Shown here: positions 20,140 through 32,990 of the stretch, piece by piece
Position numbering within the stretch: the stretch's first letter is position 1
Layout of the letters: every line of letters begins with the position of its first letter
Source of the DNA: Gnetum montanum
Taxonomy: Eukaryota > Streptophyta > Gnetopsida > Gnetales > Gnetaceae
Length of the DNA: 64,000 nt
Direction: 5' to 3'
NCBI GenBank assembly: GCA_015680685.1
Contig: MNCI01025042.1
Location: 578,649 to 642,648 of the forward strand
Translations under genes and position numbers: made by a program
The notes under the pieces: model-generated
The model's database searches: none
What the model was told of the DNA's origin: nothing
The model's input: only the letters and a program-made list of their open reading frames with translations

Positions 20140-21524
20140 ATAATTATATCATATATCAAAATGTTTGCAGGAGGTCCATCATCATCAAAAACAGCAACGA
20201 AGAGAGGGGGCCACCTTGACAGAGCCCCCGTCCGGTCCTGTGAAAACCCCACAAGTGGCCATCGATGTCTAGCGAGAAACGCCCTCCACGTTGGATCTGC
20301 AGGCAGAGCTCCACGAAGTCCTTGTTGAAGCCTTTTGCATGCATTACCATTCTCAGAGCTGCCCAACTCATGGAGTCGTAGGCCTTGGTGATGTCTAGCT
20401 TGATGCACAGGCCTGAGAGTTTTGCAATCCGAAGGGAGTGCTGAATTTCCTACAACAGCAGGACTTGGTCTTAGAGACGACGGCCCTTTATAAAAGCAGC
20501 CTGGTTTTTACCCACCAAGCAAGGCATGAGGGGCCACAGCCGGGCCACAAGCATGCGAGAGAACAACCGCATCAGCGAATTACAAACTCCGATGGGACGA
20601 AAATCCCCTGGGGAAGTGGGCAACTCCATTTTTGGCAGCAGGACCACGCAGGAGCAGTTGATTTCTTTACGAACTTGTCGCCACGCAAGCATGCAATTAA
20701 ACGCTTCGAGCAAGTTCACCCCCAACACGGCCTCGAATTCACGGAAGAATTCAATGGGCCACCCGTCTGGCCCTGGGGCCTTGTCTACCTGCATATTCTG
20801 CAGAGCATTTCTGAGTTCTTGGCAGGTGAATGGTTGCAGAAGACGAGCATTATCTGCCGGATTTAAAATTTTCTGCACCGACACTGAGATCGAGACAGTG
20901 GGCTGCCACTTCCAGACCTNTTGCACCGACACTGAGATCGAGACAGTGGGCTGCCACTTCCAGACCTGCAGCCAATACTGCAGCAGCTTGTCCGCACCAA
21001 AGTTAGGGTGCATTGGGTCACCCTGCAGGAAGCGCAGCAGCGGGCGTTGGCGTGTTCCGTGGTGTGCCTTCGAAAACCTATTGACGCTGGTCTGGATTGA
21101 AGGCGTCCTCCAGAACCACATGACAGGCATCAGACAGATTGTTGAGGAAAATCAATGTCACCTGGAGGCTAGGCCAGGGCAACCGGGTCATAGCACGCAC
21201 CTGGTCACCACCAACCAACAATCCATGCACAATTCTCTCGGCAAATAGCCTGTGGGGGGGGGGAGGACACCTTAGAGAAGGGGTAACCTTGGTATCATCT
21301 GTAATTTTTTGGCGGTTGTCCGCCAAATAACGGCCCCTTCAGGGAAGGCTGGCCACCGTGGGGTTGCCGCGGCAGGGCCAGGCTGGGGATTTGTTTTCGG
21401 GCGCTCCTTTGGGCAGCATGGGGCCAGCAGCTCTGGCCTGCGCTGTACAGATGTATAGCTGCATTTTTTTTCTGGAATTAATACACTCGACCTTTTCCAA
21501 AAAAAAATAATTATATCATATATC
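20140..21524 (-). mobile_element. L1-like LINE insertion with target-site duplication and 5' inversion
   Basis: The insertion is flanked by 18-bp direct repeats (20140-20157 and 21507-21524, ataattatatcatatatc). RT coding lies on the minus strand (about 21,130-20,160): APGPDGWPIEFF, VVLLPKME, GDFRPIGVCNSL, NQAAFIKGR, LDITKAYDSMSW (first catalytic Asp) and GLCQGGPLSSLLF. Two stops interrupt the frame near 20,470 and 20,440. The FADD box is absent because the segment ends first. The right end (about 21,330-21,506) reads as a LINE 3' end on the plus strand, closing in a poly(A) run before the right repeat. Opposite halves between one pair of duplications is the twin-priming pattern. A 47-base repeat around the N at 20,920 is probably an assembly artefact. 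Confidence 0.85.
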
Positions 21525-24500
21525 TATACACACGGAAAGAACAATCAATCATTTAACATGATTAAATTATTTGCTAAGTAAACCTTCAACTTTTAGAGTT
21601 GCTAACATTTTATATTTAAGGTACTTATCACTAGTTATATAATATGGCTAAATAAATGAACTTGGCACAAACATTAGACCACTTATCATTATTGTAGCAT
21701 TTTATTTTATTTTATCAATCAAAGAAGCTCAATGAATAACACTACATTGTATAACATTGTGTTACGCAAAGATGCATCTTGCATAAAAATTCCTCATTTG
21801 GGACATATCATTGTCCCATGGATGCATCCCTGAAGTATTGAAAAATGAAAATGGGACATTTATAATATACATGAGGCACTAATTACAACTCTCCGTTTTG
21901 TTCTAAAATATTTCCAAAACAAATACCTAAAACAACTTATCCAAAACCTCCAATACTCTGAAGCTAAATACCTTAGACAAAACTATTAATCTTTGAAGTC
22001 CACATTGTATTCTCACCATGTTCCTAAAAAACCATCTCATCCCCAAACACATTTTGGGTCATATCCTTATGTCTTGAACATGTCCCTATCTGTCTCCACA
22101 GATAGATCATGCTTTAATTCTCAATGAATGCAAGTAGCAAAGAGAATTCATGTAACCAAATCCATGTTACTTTGACTAAGAAAACATTAGTGACGATTAA
22201 AAACATAGAAAATTTTAACCACGAAACACTCCACAGAAAAACAAATTTAGAAGTTTAACTTTTCTTTCAAGTGTTTGGTGTAAGGTGCTTTGTGCTCATC
22301 AAGTGCCTTTACCCGATTTGTTGTTCCTGCAAGCCTATATAGCCGAAGGTCATTGAGAAAGAACATGAAAACGTATTAAAATGATACCCAAGCATCTACC
22401 ATGTGAGATCATCTTTGAAGTGGATGGAAATTTTCTACAAAATACGTTTTTTATAGAATATGATTATATGAATAATAAAAGCTTACCATCCGTCTGCATA
22501 CGGATCTTTCCAGCTTTCCATTTAAAAGTTCATACGAAAGTTTTGCTGGCTGATATGAAAGCAAGATCACAAGCTACCGAGAAAACTTAACCCTTTACGT
22601 TAGTTCAATCGTGGTACCTTCAGATTCTGCTATTATACTACGAAATGGTTAGATTGGTATGTACTCAGGGAGTCCGGGAATCTCAATTACAAGAAAATGA
22701 ATTGCAATAAAAAGCAATCAAACAGAGAGATACTTGGTAAATAATTGAAAAAAATATACACATTGTTAACATAGCAAATAAAACATAAAATAGGATATAA
22801 GTAAACCACTATAAAAAGTAATGTGCCTATTTAAAACATTTTTTTGATTAAAAGTAAGGTTCTGTGCACATAGAGCTTAGACGAACGTTCTGCTTATACG
22901 GTTGCCTTTACCTGACACGTTCTTCCTACAGGGCCATTTTATTTCATTCCTATTATTTGGGAAAAGAACACCATGCAAGCAGATTTAAAATTATTTCCAA
23001 ATTATTTAGAATGTATGAAAATTTATTCGGTGAGCGTAAAAACATGATTATTTACCACGGGTGTTGTAGCATATCCACTACTACCTTACTATCCATCCAG
23101 ATAAGGATTGGTGCAACTTTACCTTTATTAGGAAGCAAAGTCTTACCATTCAAGTGGCAAAGGTCACAAGCTTATGTCTGATGAAATTTTACAGTTCGTC
23201 AATTTTGCTCGACCTGTGGTGTCTGAAAATTCTTTCTTCTTTTTACTAGGCTTTCACCTACTTGTGAAACATAAGCATACAGCAACATCAAGTACCCACA
23301 TATAGCTATAACCTGCGGGACGGGTCAAAAGGATCCCAGAATGTCTAACACAGAATCCTGAATACCTAAGATATCCATTGAAATATTAAGCGACTAAAGG
23401 TTACCATGTCTTCGTAGACCTACAACTTTTCCGGATAACCCATTTCTATAAATTAAGCACATCAATATAAACAAATCAAGGTGGAGATATCAATTCAAAT
23501 ACACGTACATATTATAATAACGCTCCTTGAAATCTGATTTAAATGTTAAATCAATTTAAACAACTGTTTTAAATTCCCCCTTCAATTCTAATAGTTAAAT
23601 TATTAAGAAGTTTTTAAGCCCTATCGTTGTTAACAAAAGCGTTTGATTTCATTAATTAGAATCTTATTAATGTAACAAATTATGAAAATTCATCCCATCA
23701 TACCCTTGCAACTTTTGAGAATCCTATAGTAGCAAGTCCTAAAGTACCGGTATGAAACACGCCAAACATACCAACACAAACAAAATAGGTATTTTGAAGC
23801 AATGTGATGTTCCCATGCACAACAAAAGTCTTCTAAGATCTGAGACAGAGAAAACAAAAGCAACACCGTAGTATCTACCACAACAGTATCATCAGGCACA
23901 GAGACAGATGAGCTTTCTGAATCTCCCATTTAATTTCTGTATGTGTGTCTGCTCGAATTTGCAGCTTCTCCTGTCTTCAAACAGAGACTTGCCTACTGCA
24001 CTGTATGTAAAAAAACGCGTTTGTTCAACTTACACTACAGAAGCACATCCATACCTATATGTTTAATGTACTTCGGATTGTTCTTCTGCTACATATATTA
24101 TCCAACTAAAACTAAGAGTTCATAGAGAACCATAGTGCTTACAAATCCAAGTCTTTGCGAGTAATATGAAACTGTCTTCAATGTCGTGACCAAACCAAAG
24201 CAAACAGTTCCAGGAATACATTGAAATTAACTTGCGGATATTTTCCGTGAAGAATCGGGATTCATCTTCAGTGTTGACATTTTGCATATGGAATAACGTC
24301 AATAGAGATTGAGAACAATAATGTTTATCCATTTAATTGTACAATTTTTTATCCATTTAATTCTGCAAATTTTGCTGTGTGGCATCAACATAGGTTCTGA
24401 AAAATATACAGGTTGAGCAAACAAACAGCTTACGTAATAAACATAGTGGTTACAAGATCAAAACCCTGCACAAAGTCGCAGGCAATTCGTTTTAATCTAT

Positions 24501-25369
24501 ATCGCTGCTTAAGTTTTCCTCGATATTGCAATACCACAACATTTCATGAGATATTTAAATAGCAGTAATATGTCGTACGCCTTAGTCCAACAACACATAC
24601 CGGATCCTCAGTGGGTTTACAATGAAATGGTACGTGTATTGCGCATTAGACAGGGCTAAGAATAAGAAATTGAAAATAATAATGCATTACGGGAAATCCG
24701 ATACTAACTTTACGTAATCAACCAAGAGCTCTATTCAGTGTTTTACACAGCGTTATGAACCCTTGGTATTTCTGCAAATAATATTCTTCGACTCGCAAGC
24801 ACTTCGCCGAAAACTGTTCCCTAGCTTATGACATAGTGAGTGAATTCTCTGGAGTGGTTTGACCAAAATAAGTCCTAGTCAACCACTCATAACACAGATT
24901 CTCTTGAATATGGCCACAAGAAATGATTGGGTGTCTACGAAGGGAGGTGTGGGACCCCGAACTAATTTTAATAATACGAAAAAGGACATCACATCCTACC
25001 CAATGATAAGAGGTGACAACAATTGTGTAGATGTCGGTTTAGTTGTACAACCAACTTATCATGAAAAATCAAAAAAAGAAAATCATTTTTTTAATCATCA
25101 TCCTTATATTTAAAAGAGCAAAAGAATTTCAGGTTTACATCAGTATTAATCATCATCCTTGTACTTAAATAGCAAAAGAATTTCAGATAAGAAAATACAT
25201 TGTTATAAAGCAGAAACGTTTTTATAAAAATGTAGATTCACTTGATGCTTTGCTTTTATTATTGCTTTGTTGCTTGAGTAAAACGTTAACCTGAGTCATT
25301 ATTTTAAGCTATAAGCTGGTTATTAATATTATTTATAATCTTTGAGTTAACATTATTATTATTAGATAA
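21525..25369. other. Unassigned stretch, possible isolated exons
   Basis: No complete gene. Minus-strand frames at 23,929-23,690 (MGDSESSSVSVPDDTVVVD start) and 24,332-24,120 have protein-like composition but no consistent splice partners. Local tandem duplication at 25,086-25,190 (atcatcatcctt-ta-ttaaa unit, about 57 bases). Otherwise AT-rich. Confidence 0.3.
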
Positions 25370-26436
25370 GGATGAATTTGATACATATGATCTTCATTGA
25401 CTTGGAAAAAGCATGTGACAAAGTACATTGTGAAGGAAAAACATCTTTTGATAAATATATTCATGTAATTCAATGTATGAAGGAGCTGCTACTAAAATTA
25501 GAATAGCTTGTAGAATCATATCTAATTTCCTAGTCACAGTAGGTCTAAATCAAAGGTCTACACTTAGCCCATACTTATTTACCATTATTACAGATGAATT
25601 AACAAAAGAAATACAAAATGAAATCCCTTGATGTATGCTATTTGCAGATGATATTGTGTTGATGGATACAACTCAAGAAAAAATATTGCAGCTAAAATGG
25701 AGAAATGGAAGCTCTAAAATCAAAAGGCTTAAAAATTTGCAAAAGCAAGACAGACTATATAGAATGTAATTTTAATAACAGCATAAACAGTAGTGAAATA
25801 GAAGTAACAATTCAAGGCAAAAAGGTCTGTCCATGCCAACAGTTCAGCTAACTAGGATCAATCCTCCAATCACCTGATGAAACTGATAAAGATATCTTAA
25901 ATAGAATTGAGGCAAGACGATCAAAATGGAGATAGGCTAGTGGTGTTTTATCTAATAAAAAATATGAATAAAATTAAAGGGAAAATTTTACAAGACAGTA
26001 ATTAGACTTGCTATCTTATATGGTGCTGAATGTTGGGCAATACAAAAGAGGCATAAACAAGAAATCAACATAGCAGAAATGTAAATGCTTCAATGGATGT
26101 TAAATGTTACAAGAAGAGATAACCTACAGAATACAGATATTAGAGGAAGACTTCCAGTGGTTTCTATTTTAGATAAACTACAAAAACGGTGGCTTAGATA
26201 GTTTGGACATGTGCAAAGAAGATCAGACAATGAGCCTATAAACAAAGGTTGCTACATCACCATTTGAGGAAAGCCATTGATAAAAAAAATCAAAGAACAC
26301 ATGGAAAAAAATGATTGAAGATGATTGGAAGAAACTACAAATAAATAAACATCTAGGTTTTCATAGAGGCGAATGACAAAAAAGAACTCATGTAGCCAAC
26401 CCCATTTTATTGGAACAAGGCTAGGATGATGATGAA
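25370..26436 (+). mobile_element. RTE-type LINE remnant (RT and C-terminus)
   Basis: Frames read IFIDLEKACDKVH, VTVGLNQRSTLSPYLF, CMLFADDIVLMD and, after shifts, LGSILQSPDETD, RIEARRSKWR and the FGHVQRR region, in the order known for plant RTE elements. The RT FADD box is kept. It has many stops and frameshifts. The 3' end is ttggaacaaggctag followed by a short gatgat repeat, the usual RTE tail. It is 5' truncated: no endonuclease is seen. Confidence 0.85.
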
Positions 26437-28239
26437 TATTTCCTGCAATAAATTTAAAAACATTCATAGAAGCTTCTATCTCCCTTAGTTTCTTTGCTGC
26501 TACATGTATTTTTATATCCATAACTTTACCTTGATTTATTTGTTTCTATCATATGTTTCATAATACTTATCCTCAACTCTAACGTATTTCTCTCTCCTTG
26601 ATTTTAACTTGATTTTTTCCTATTATCCACATGATCTTGCTTTTCCATTTTTTTGACTTCAACATATTTTTACTCATTAGGATTTTTTTTCCAAAGTAGA
26701 AAAGGACAAGTATTAAACTAATGTCTTCATAATAATAAAAGTTGCAGGAGTTAGAAAGATTATGTTAGGAAATTGACTAAATGTAGTCTCTCAACTAGTT
26801 GCAATACCAATTCATTTCTATGGCTAAGAAGATCAACTTTGACAAAAAATATCTATAAAAAGCAAATGGTATAGAAATAGATTCTATGTACTTCATGGAA
26901 CTAATAAGGCTGAGAATTTGTTACCTAACTCTTTGAACAATCAATGACCATGAAAGCACCACCAAAATATAAAACTTGATAATATTCTTCAGAATGGGCA
27001 TCAATTTGCAGTCCATACACAATTGACCAACATTGTATACTTATGTATAAATGACCTTATATCTAAGCTAGACTATACCATTGAAGCATTACCTAAGTTA
27101 ACAAATAGAAACAAACAAAAATAGTAAACTAGAAATAATTGTTGCTATTATTAACATAGGGACGATTCAGGATGTCAAACTATAGGGTTGGTGTTAAGCC
27201 TTTTTGATGTTATCAATCAAGAAAGTTTGTGCTATCATCTTCCAATTCCAAGTTGTACTAGACTTATTCTTTTCTTATTGGATAGTGTCAATCCTATAGA
27301 TGTTTTCATGTTCAATTGGATACCTATGAATTGTCATCTGGTGAATTCATATAATAATTATAAACTTATTTATCCAATCAATATCATGTTATGTTGTTAA
27401 CATCCATGATTACAACACCGGCCCTATCTAATTCATGACCTATTTCAAAAGGCTTCAATTCCTTAAAGGTGAATCAATGCAAACTCTTTCATACATATGT
27501 TTTATACATATGATGCAAGTGCTAGTATTGGTGTTGTTAATGGCAAGATGACTAATTTCAGAAGCTGAACTAAATCTTTGGCTAATGTCTTCATGTTTTG
27601 GTATGTTTATTTATTATTTAGCCTAGGCTATCAGTTGATTTTTTTTGTATTGGCCAACCAAGAGATTTTGATGTATCTATTATATGCTTCTATTTGATGT
27701 AGTCTCTGATGTAGAGCCATTCTTAATAAATGTTAAGTATAGTTTTGATGCTTGATTTACCCCTATTAATGATGTGAAATTTTAGTTTTAAAATTTTATG
27801 AATTTTATGTGCAATGCGATGCAATTTGATTCCATGAAATTGTAAGGTGAGTTCTGAGATATTCAAATGATGTCAAACTGTTTGTGATAGTGAATTGGAT
27901 GTGCTGTCATAGATTATATTTTGAATTGACTGAATAATAAAGTTTATTATTTCACGCCATACATTTTTTGTTTTTTATGCACTTCATTGCCTAAGAATCA
28001 CTATGTAAACCTGTGATATTATGATTCTACTTTGATAATGATCCTGGCAAGGAAAATATTTTATCATTGTAACCAAATTTTTGACATAGTATCAGCGTGA
28101 GCTTGTCTCTAAATAAAAGAAACTAACACTACTTAGTGCTTAGTGAGAAAACTGAAGGAAGTTAGAACTGAAAAAAAAAAGCAGTTGAATAGCTCAGACA
28201 TTAGGAAAAAACAAATCAAGAAGTTAGAAAGGTTATAGG
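26437..28239. other. AT-rich stretch, no gene; possible old LTR end near 28,030-28,100
   Basis: Nothing codes convincingly. gataatgatcct-gcaaggaaaatatt at 28,033 recurs at 33,720, and gacatagtatcagcgtgagctt at about 28,084 resembles a decayed initiator-tRNA primer-binding site. This is weak evidence of an LTR boundary. Confidence 0.3.
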
Positions 28240-31200
28240 AAGTGACCTTGTGAGTGAGCAAGACAAAGAGAAGTAAATGGAAAACCTAATCACCGAGAGA
28301 GAAGAAATGTCATGAACTAATCAGAAATTGAACATAATTTTGAGAGAATTGTTCGATGTTCTAAAAAAGGAAGACTGCTCTAAAGTTTAGTGAGGAATCA
28401 GTGATCCAGCATCTCGAAATTGATGTTGGAGATATACTGGAAAGAACAATCAGCATCATGATGTTGATGTAAGAAATAATCGAACAAGACTGGATAAAAA
28501 AGAACTTGATGAAGAAAATGTAGAGAAACAAATGATCGAAGATTGTTGCAATGTTTTTAACTAGAAAATTAAAGACAACAACAATAATTGGAGGTCAAGC
28601 ACCAAAAGACCCAATTGGAATCAAAAGAAAAGACAGACCGTATATGGAAGGAGAAGAAATTAATGTCCCAAATGAGTGCAATTATTTGCACCTCTTATAA
28701 ACACTTCTGCTACTATAATAAATAAAGGAAGTGACCATTTTCCTTTATCATTTGTGTACTGCTGCTCCAATAATAATGATGTGGAAGTCTAATAAACCAA
28801 ACCAATCCTTCCAAGTAATCAATCTCGATGATATTGACACTAGAAATGGATTCACCAAAATAAATAAGTATGAACTTTCCTGTACAGCTCATTTGCTCAG
28901 AAAAGCCTCAAGCAATGTTGCGACAATATTAAATCCAGAATCATATCAATCAGGAAGAAATCATTTGTATAGTGAGAGAGAAGTCTTGAGTGGCTTATTT
29001 GTGCCTGCAATCTTGTGCAATTGGCAATCATATCAGAAACAATATGGAGAACATGAGTTAGAGGACAAAAACAAATCGAAACAAAATGTTCAGCATCATG
29101 GAGAATCCTCTGGTAGCTTCTTCAAGAAACATGGTAAAAAGGTACCAATTTTCAATATTCACTAGACCAGTCAATAATAAATCAATGGCGAATTATTTCA
29201 AAATTTAGAAGGTAAAATTCAAGAAGCTGAGACAACATGACTACTTGGATGCAACACTTCAATATAATAAGATGATTCCTTCTCATGTAATATCTGAAGA
29301 TCTATGGATGTACCAAAATGGACGATTTTCTATCTAATTTAAAGAATCCTAACTAATGATAGAAATCTCAGAAAGGTTAATCAAGTATGTCTTTAAAGAC
29401 ACCTTAAAAATCTGCACTATGTTTAATTCCAAATATGTGTTGAAGATAAATGTACAAAAAATATTTTGCAATATTTTTTTTGCTTGATGAAAACAAGACA
29501 CATAGAAATTATCCATTTGAAGGAGCCATATTAAACCATAGCCAAAATCTTCACAAACTACATTTGTTGTGAATATTTGGCAAAATTATATGATGGTATC
29601 CAATGCACGGAACATCTACATAATTTGGAAGCATGATGCGAAGTTTTCTTGAGCAATGTAAATAATAATGAGAACAAATGAACAACCCATTAAACGTTTA
29701 ACTATAAGCAATAATGCACCGAACTTTTGGTATAGATGTGTCATCTCATATGTCTTCAATCTTGTCTATGAAAAAAGACTAGCATCTAATGATTTAGAAA
29801 TTCCAACACCAATATACCGTGTTTATTCTGCACAGAGTGGATGTGGAGACTGAACACCCCAAAGAGTGGGAAGAAGAAGTTATTAATAGAACCCAATCAA
29901 CTATTGTAACCAAATCTAGGAAAGCAGCACTGGATTCCAAGATGAATGTGTTAAACAATGAAAAGGATAAAGATGAATAGTCTTTAACCATAAAAAGGAA
30001 GAGGAGAGTAGGAAATGAGACTACAGGTCAAAGTCGTAATTCTATGATAGAATATCCAAAGCCAAATAAAAATATCCTAAAACAGATCTCAAAGGATGTT
30101 ACTCAAACACTAAAGTATGCCTACATCCCAAACCCAACATTGGAAGGTTGTTATATAAAAATTTATAAGGAACAACAAATTAGGATATTGAGTAGTGAGG
30201 AGAAGCAAGATATTATAATTCGAACACTATCACACAAGGTTCACAATGATGACAAAGAAATGTTGATGAAAATTCCAAAATATTCAAGAGCCATATCCTG
30301 TAATACTGTCACACCTCCCTATTTCAAGAAATCAAGATTCCGCAAGAAATGGAGTGTACTGCATATCAACAAGTTTGGAGAGATTTTGCAGATGAATATA
30401 AAGCCAATCCCCAGAGTGTATTAGAATCAATTATTCAGTATTGGAATACTAGATAAATTACAAATCCACTGCACAAGAATAATATTATAAAGACATTTAT
30501 AAACAGAGAAGTAGAATCTACGTTACACTTTCCAAGAACCAAGGTCATGATAGAAGTGATTATGTGACTAATGAGGAGACTAAAAATATCAGAGGAGAAT
30601 GCAGTCAAATCACATGCAAGAGAGCTATTATTGAGGCAGAAGTTTCAAGCATACAAGAAGGCTATGACAATGAAATTAGAATCTGCAAAGGAGTATGAAA
30701 GGCTGAAGGAAACTGGTTCCAACAATGCTGATAAAATGGTGATAGCGGCCAACATGGAAAAACTTAAGTTAGAAAATCCGTAGTTAAAAAATGATATGAC
30801 TAGAAGAGCTGAAAAACATTTACAACATCTTCCAAAAATTGCTAAGTTAGCCTTGACATCAAGAGTAAAAACAAGTGATTAACATGATTCAACTGCTTCA
30901 AAAGTATATGAAGGAAAGATGAAATAGTTGGGAAATGCTATGATAACGTTGAATGAAGCACATATGCTAGAACCAACAAAGGCAAATCTAGAAATTAAGC
31001 AACTGAAACAGCAACCGCAGCTCTATCAAGCCATGACGAGAACTAAAGAACCTATGTCTGAGAACATTACCAAAGAAGAATCAGCAACACATCAAGAAAC
31101 CAGCCAGACAGCATCTCAAGGATCAACATCCTTGGCCAATCCACTAAAGCAATACCATACTTCACCCCTGTGAATCTTAAAAATGTAAATCCTGGAGGAC

Positions 31201-31419
31201 AAGATGTCCCTATTTTTTACTTCTCCTAGATGTCAAGTGACGCCCTCATGAACATAGATATATAATGTATTGAAGCAAATTGATCAATACAAGTGGGACT
31301 GTTTCCGTAAGAAATCTTTGATCCTTCATGAATGACGGGATAAAAATGTGTGATAAATTGCTTTTCTAGTCTCTGTCTGGCCAACATGGATTTCCCCTTA
31401 ATTTATCCCAAAAAAAAAT
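28240..31419 (+). pseudogene. Unrecognised degenerate coding region with 3' poly(A) run
   Basis: A chain of plus-strand frames (28,731-29,165; 29,668-29,853; 30,044-30,424; 30,571-30,780; 30,928-31,173), separated by stops and shifts, gives protein-like, Lys/Asn/Gln-rich sequence. The last ones look coiled-coil (SARE-like helices, LKQQPQLYQAM). I do not recognise the family. A run of nine A at about 31,411-31,419 after tttccccttaatttatccc resembles the 3' end of a retroposon. It could be an ORF1-like protein of a non-LTR element or an unknown retroelement's gag. Confidence 0.35.
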
Positions 31420-31429
31420 GAAATGAAAT

Positions 31430-32990
31430 AAAGATTTATTACATCCAAAGACCCATAGATCTATTGGACAAATATTACATTTTCATGAAAAATAAAGATA
31501 GACTCTATAAATTGACCAAGCACTAATGGGGACATCAAAAACAAATCATACAAGCTTTTTGTTGTAATATTACAATGCTATCTCAAATGGGTAGTCATAG
31601 CACAAGAAAGAAACACATGTAACCCATCTTCAAGGGCTCCTAAAATGCACAACATACAAATATGCTCTTTTCAGAAGAGTTGAATCCATCTTCCACTTTC
31701 AATTCTAAGTTGATAAGAACTTAAGCAAAGCTTACTGATAGCATTCTAATACTTGATGGGAATAGCAGCTAAGAGATAATGAGCTTCTACATCTAGTTTA
31801 TTAAATCTAATGTGGTGTAAATAAAATTGCCTCTTGCCTTCTATACTGTAAACATTTGTTTTAAAAACTTCTGCTTGACTAGTTGGTGAATATGCTTAGG
31901 ATTTTGCTACATGTCCTCCTAAGCGAGATTCCCTTTTCTCAACCATTGTATCCCATGAAAAAGCCAACCACAGTCTCACAAATCCATAAGAACTACTTTA
32001 GAGAATTTGTCTTCCCTTGAGATATGCAAGCGATGAGTGTATGTAACGAATTGGCACAAGTTTCCTACTTCTCAAGGTAATAAATCACATTCACATCCTC
32101 CCAATGAGTACGGTGTTTGAAAATTTACCTTTAACTCATCAAGAAGAAAAGTTTTTTGCACTCTTTCAATATCTTTCTGAAGTTTAGTACCCAGTCTAGG
32201 TCCTAAAAAACACATCCATACAATACAATAGGATAAATAATAGTTTGAAAATTTTGTTTTCTAACCTTACAAGCCCAAAGGCCTAAATCCTTGCACTTGT
32301 TTTTAGAAGCATAGAGAGCCTTGAAACCTCCTACTATTTTTTCTTTGATGCACTTCCCCCACATGTAATTGTTCATATAAATGATACCCAAATATTTAAA
32401 AGAATCTAGTATTTGTACATTGGTACCTCCAAAATGGAAGTTATAACAGTTATTCTATGTACCCTAGACGTCGATTTGGTTTTATCAACAATAATTTTCT
32501 AAAATTTATAACATATTTTGCATGCCTTTTGCAATAGTAGAAATCAAGGCTGCATCATCCACATATAAAAGAAAATTCATTACTTGGGATCCAATTTTGA
32601 TAGCATGACTATCTTGCCCGTTGCACAACCATCCTTGCATGTTATCAACAAAGATACCAAAAAGATCTAGAGAATGTGGATAACCTTGCTTAACTCCAAT
32701 TTTGCTTTGGAATTGAAATGTTTTCTCTAAATTGTTGTCTGTACTTTCAATAATCACTTCCTCGCATAAAATCAACACAATAAGTTGCAAAACAACATCT
32801 CTAACATTGAAGTGGAGTGTTAGCTGATAACCTGATATGTAAATGCTCAAACAATCTCATGAGATGATGTTTATGTATGTTACAATGAAGAATAGAATCA
32901 ACTATGAAAAGACACCAATTACAAAAAGTCATAATTGTTGAGGTATTATAAAAAAACTTGTATACACTCAAAGAAAGAATGAAAGACATA
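31430..32990 (-). mobile_element. LINE RT remnant, minus strand
   Basis: The minus-strand frame 32,850-32,506 reads GVKQGYPHSLDLFGIFVD, then FLLYVDDAALIST (the RT YxDD box as YVDD). Next come KIIVDKTKS, LGIIYMNNYMWGKCI, GGFKALYASKNKCKDLGLW and YPIVLYGCVF, the order seen in plant LINEs with a large C-terminal region. The downstream part to about 31,450 is heavily broken. 5' truncated. Confidence 0.75.

Noticed and set aside
20526-21248. Plus-strand 240-codon ORF
   Set aside because: Opposite strand of a clear LINE reverse transcriptase; no domain and it spans the suspected assembly duplicate.
24120-24332. Minus-strand 70-codon frame with protein-like composition
   Set aside because: No matching acceptor/donor pair in phase and no recognised domain; mentioned only as a possible isolated exon.
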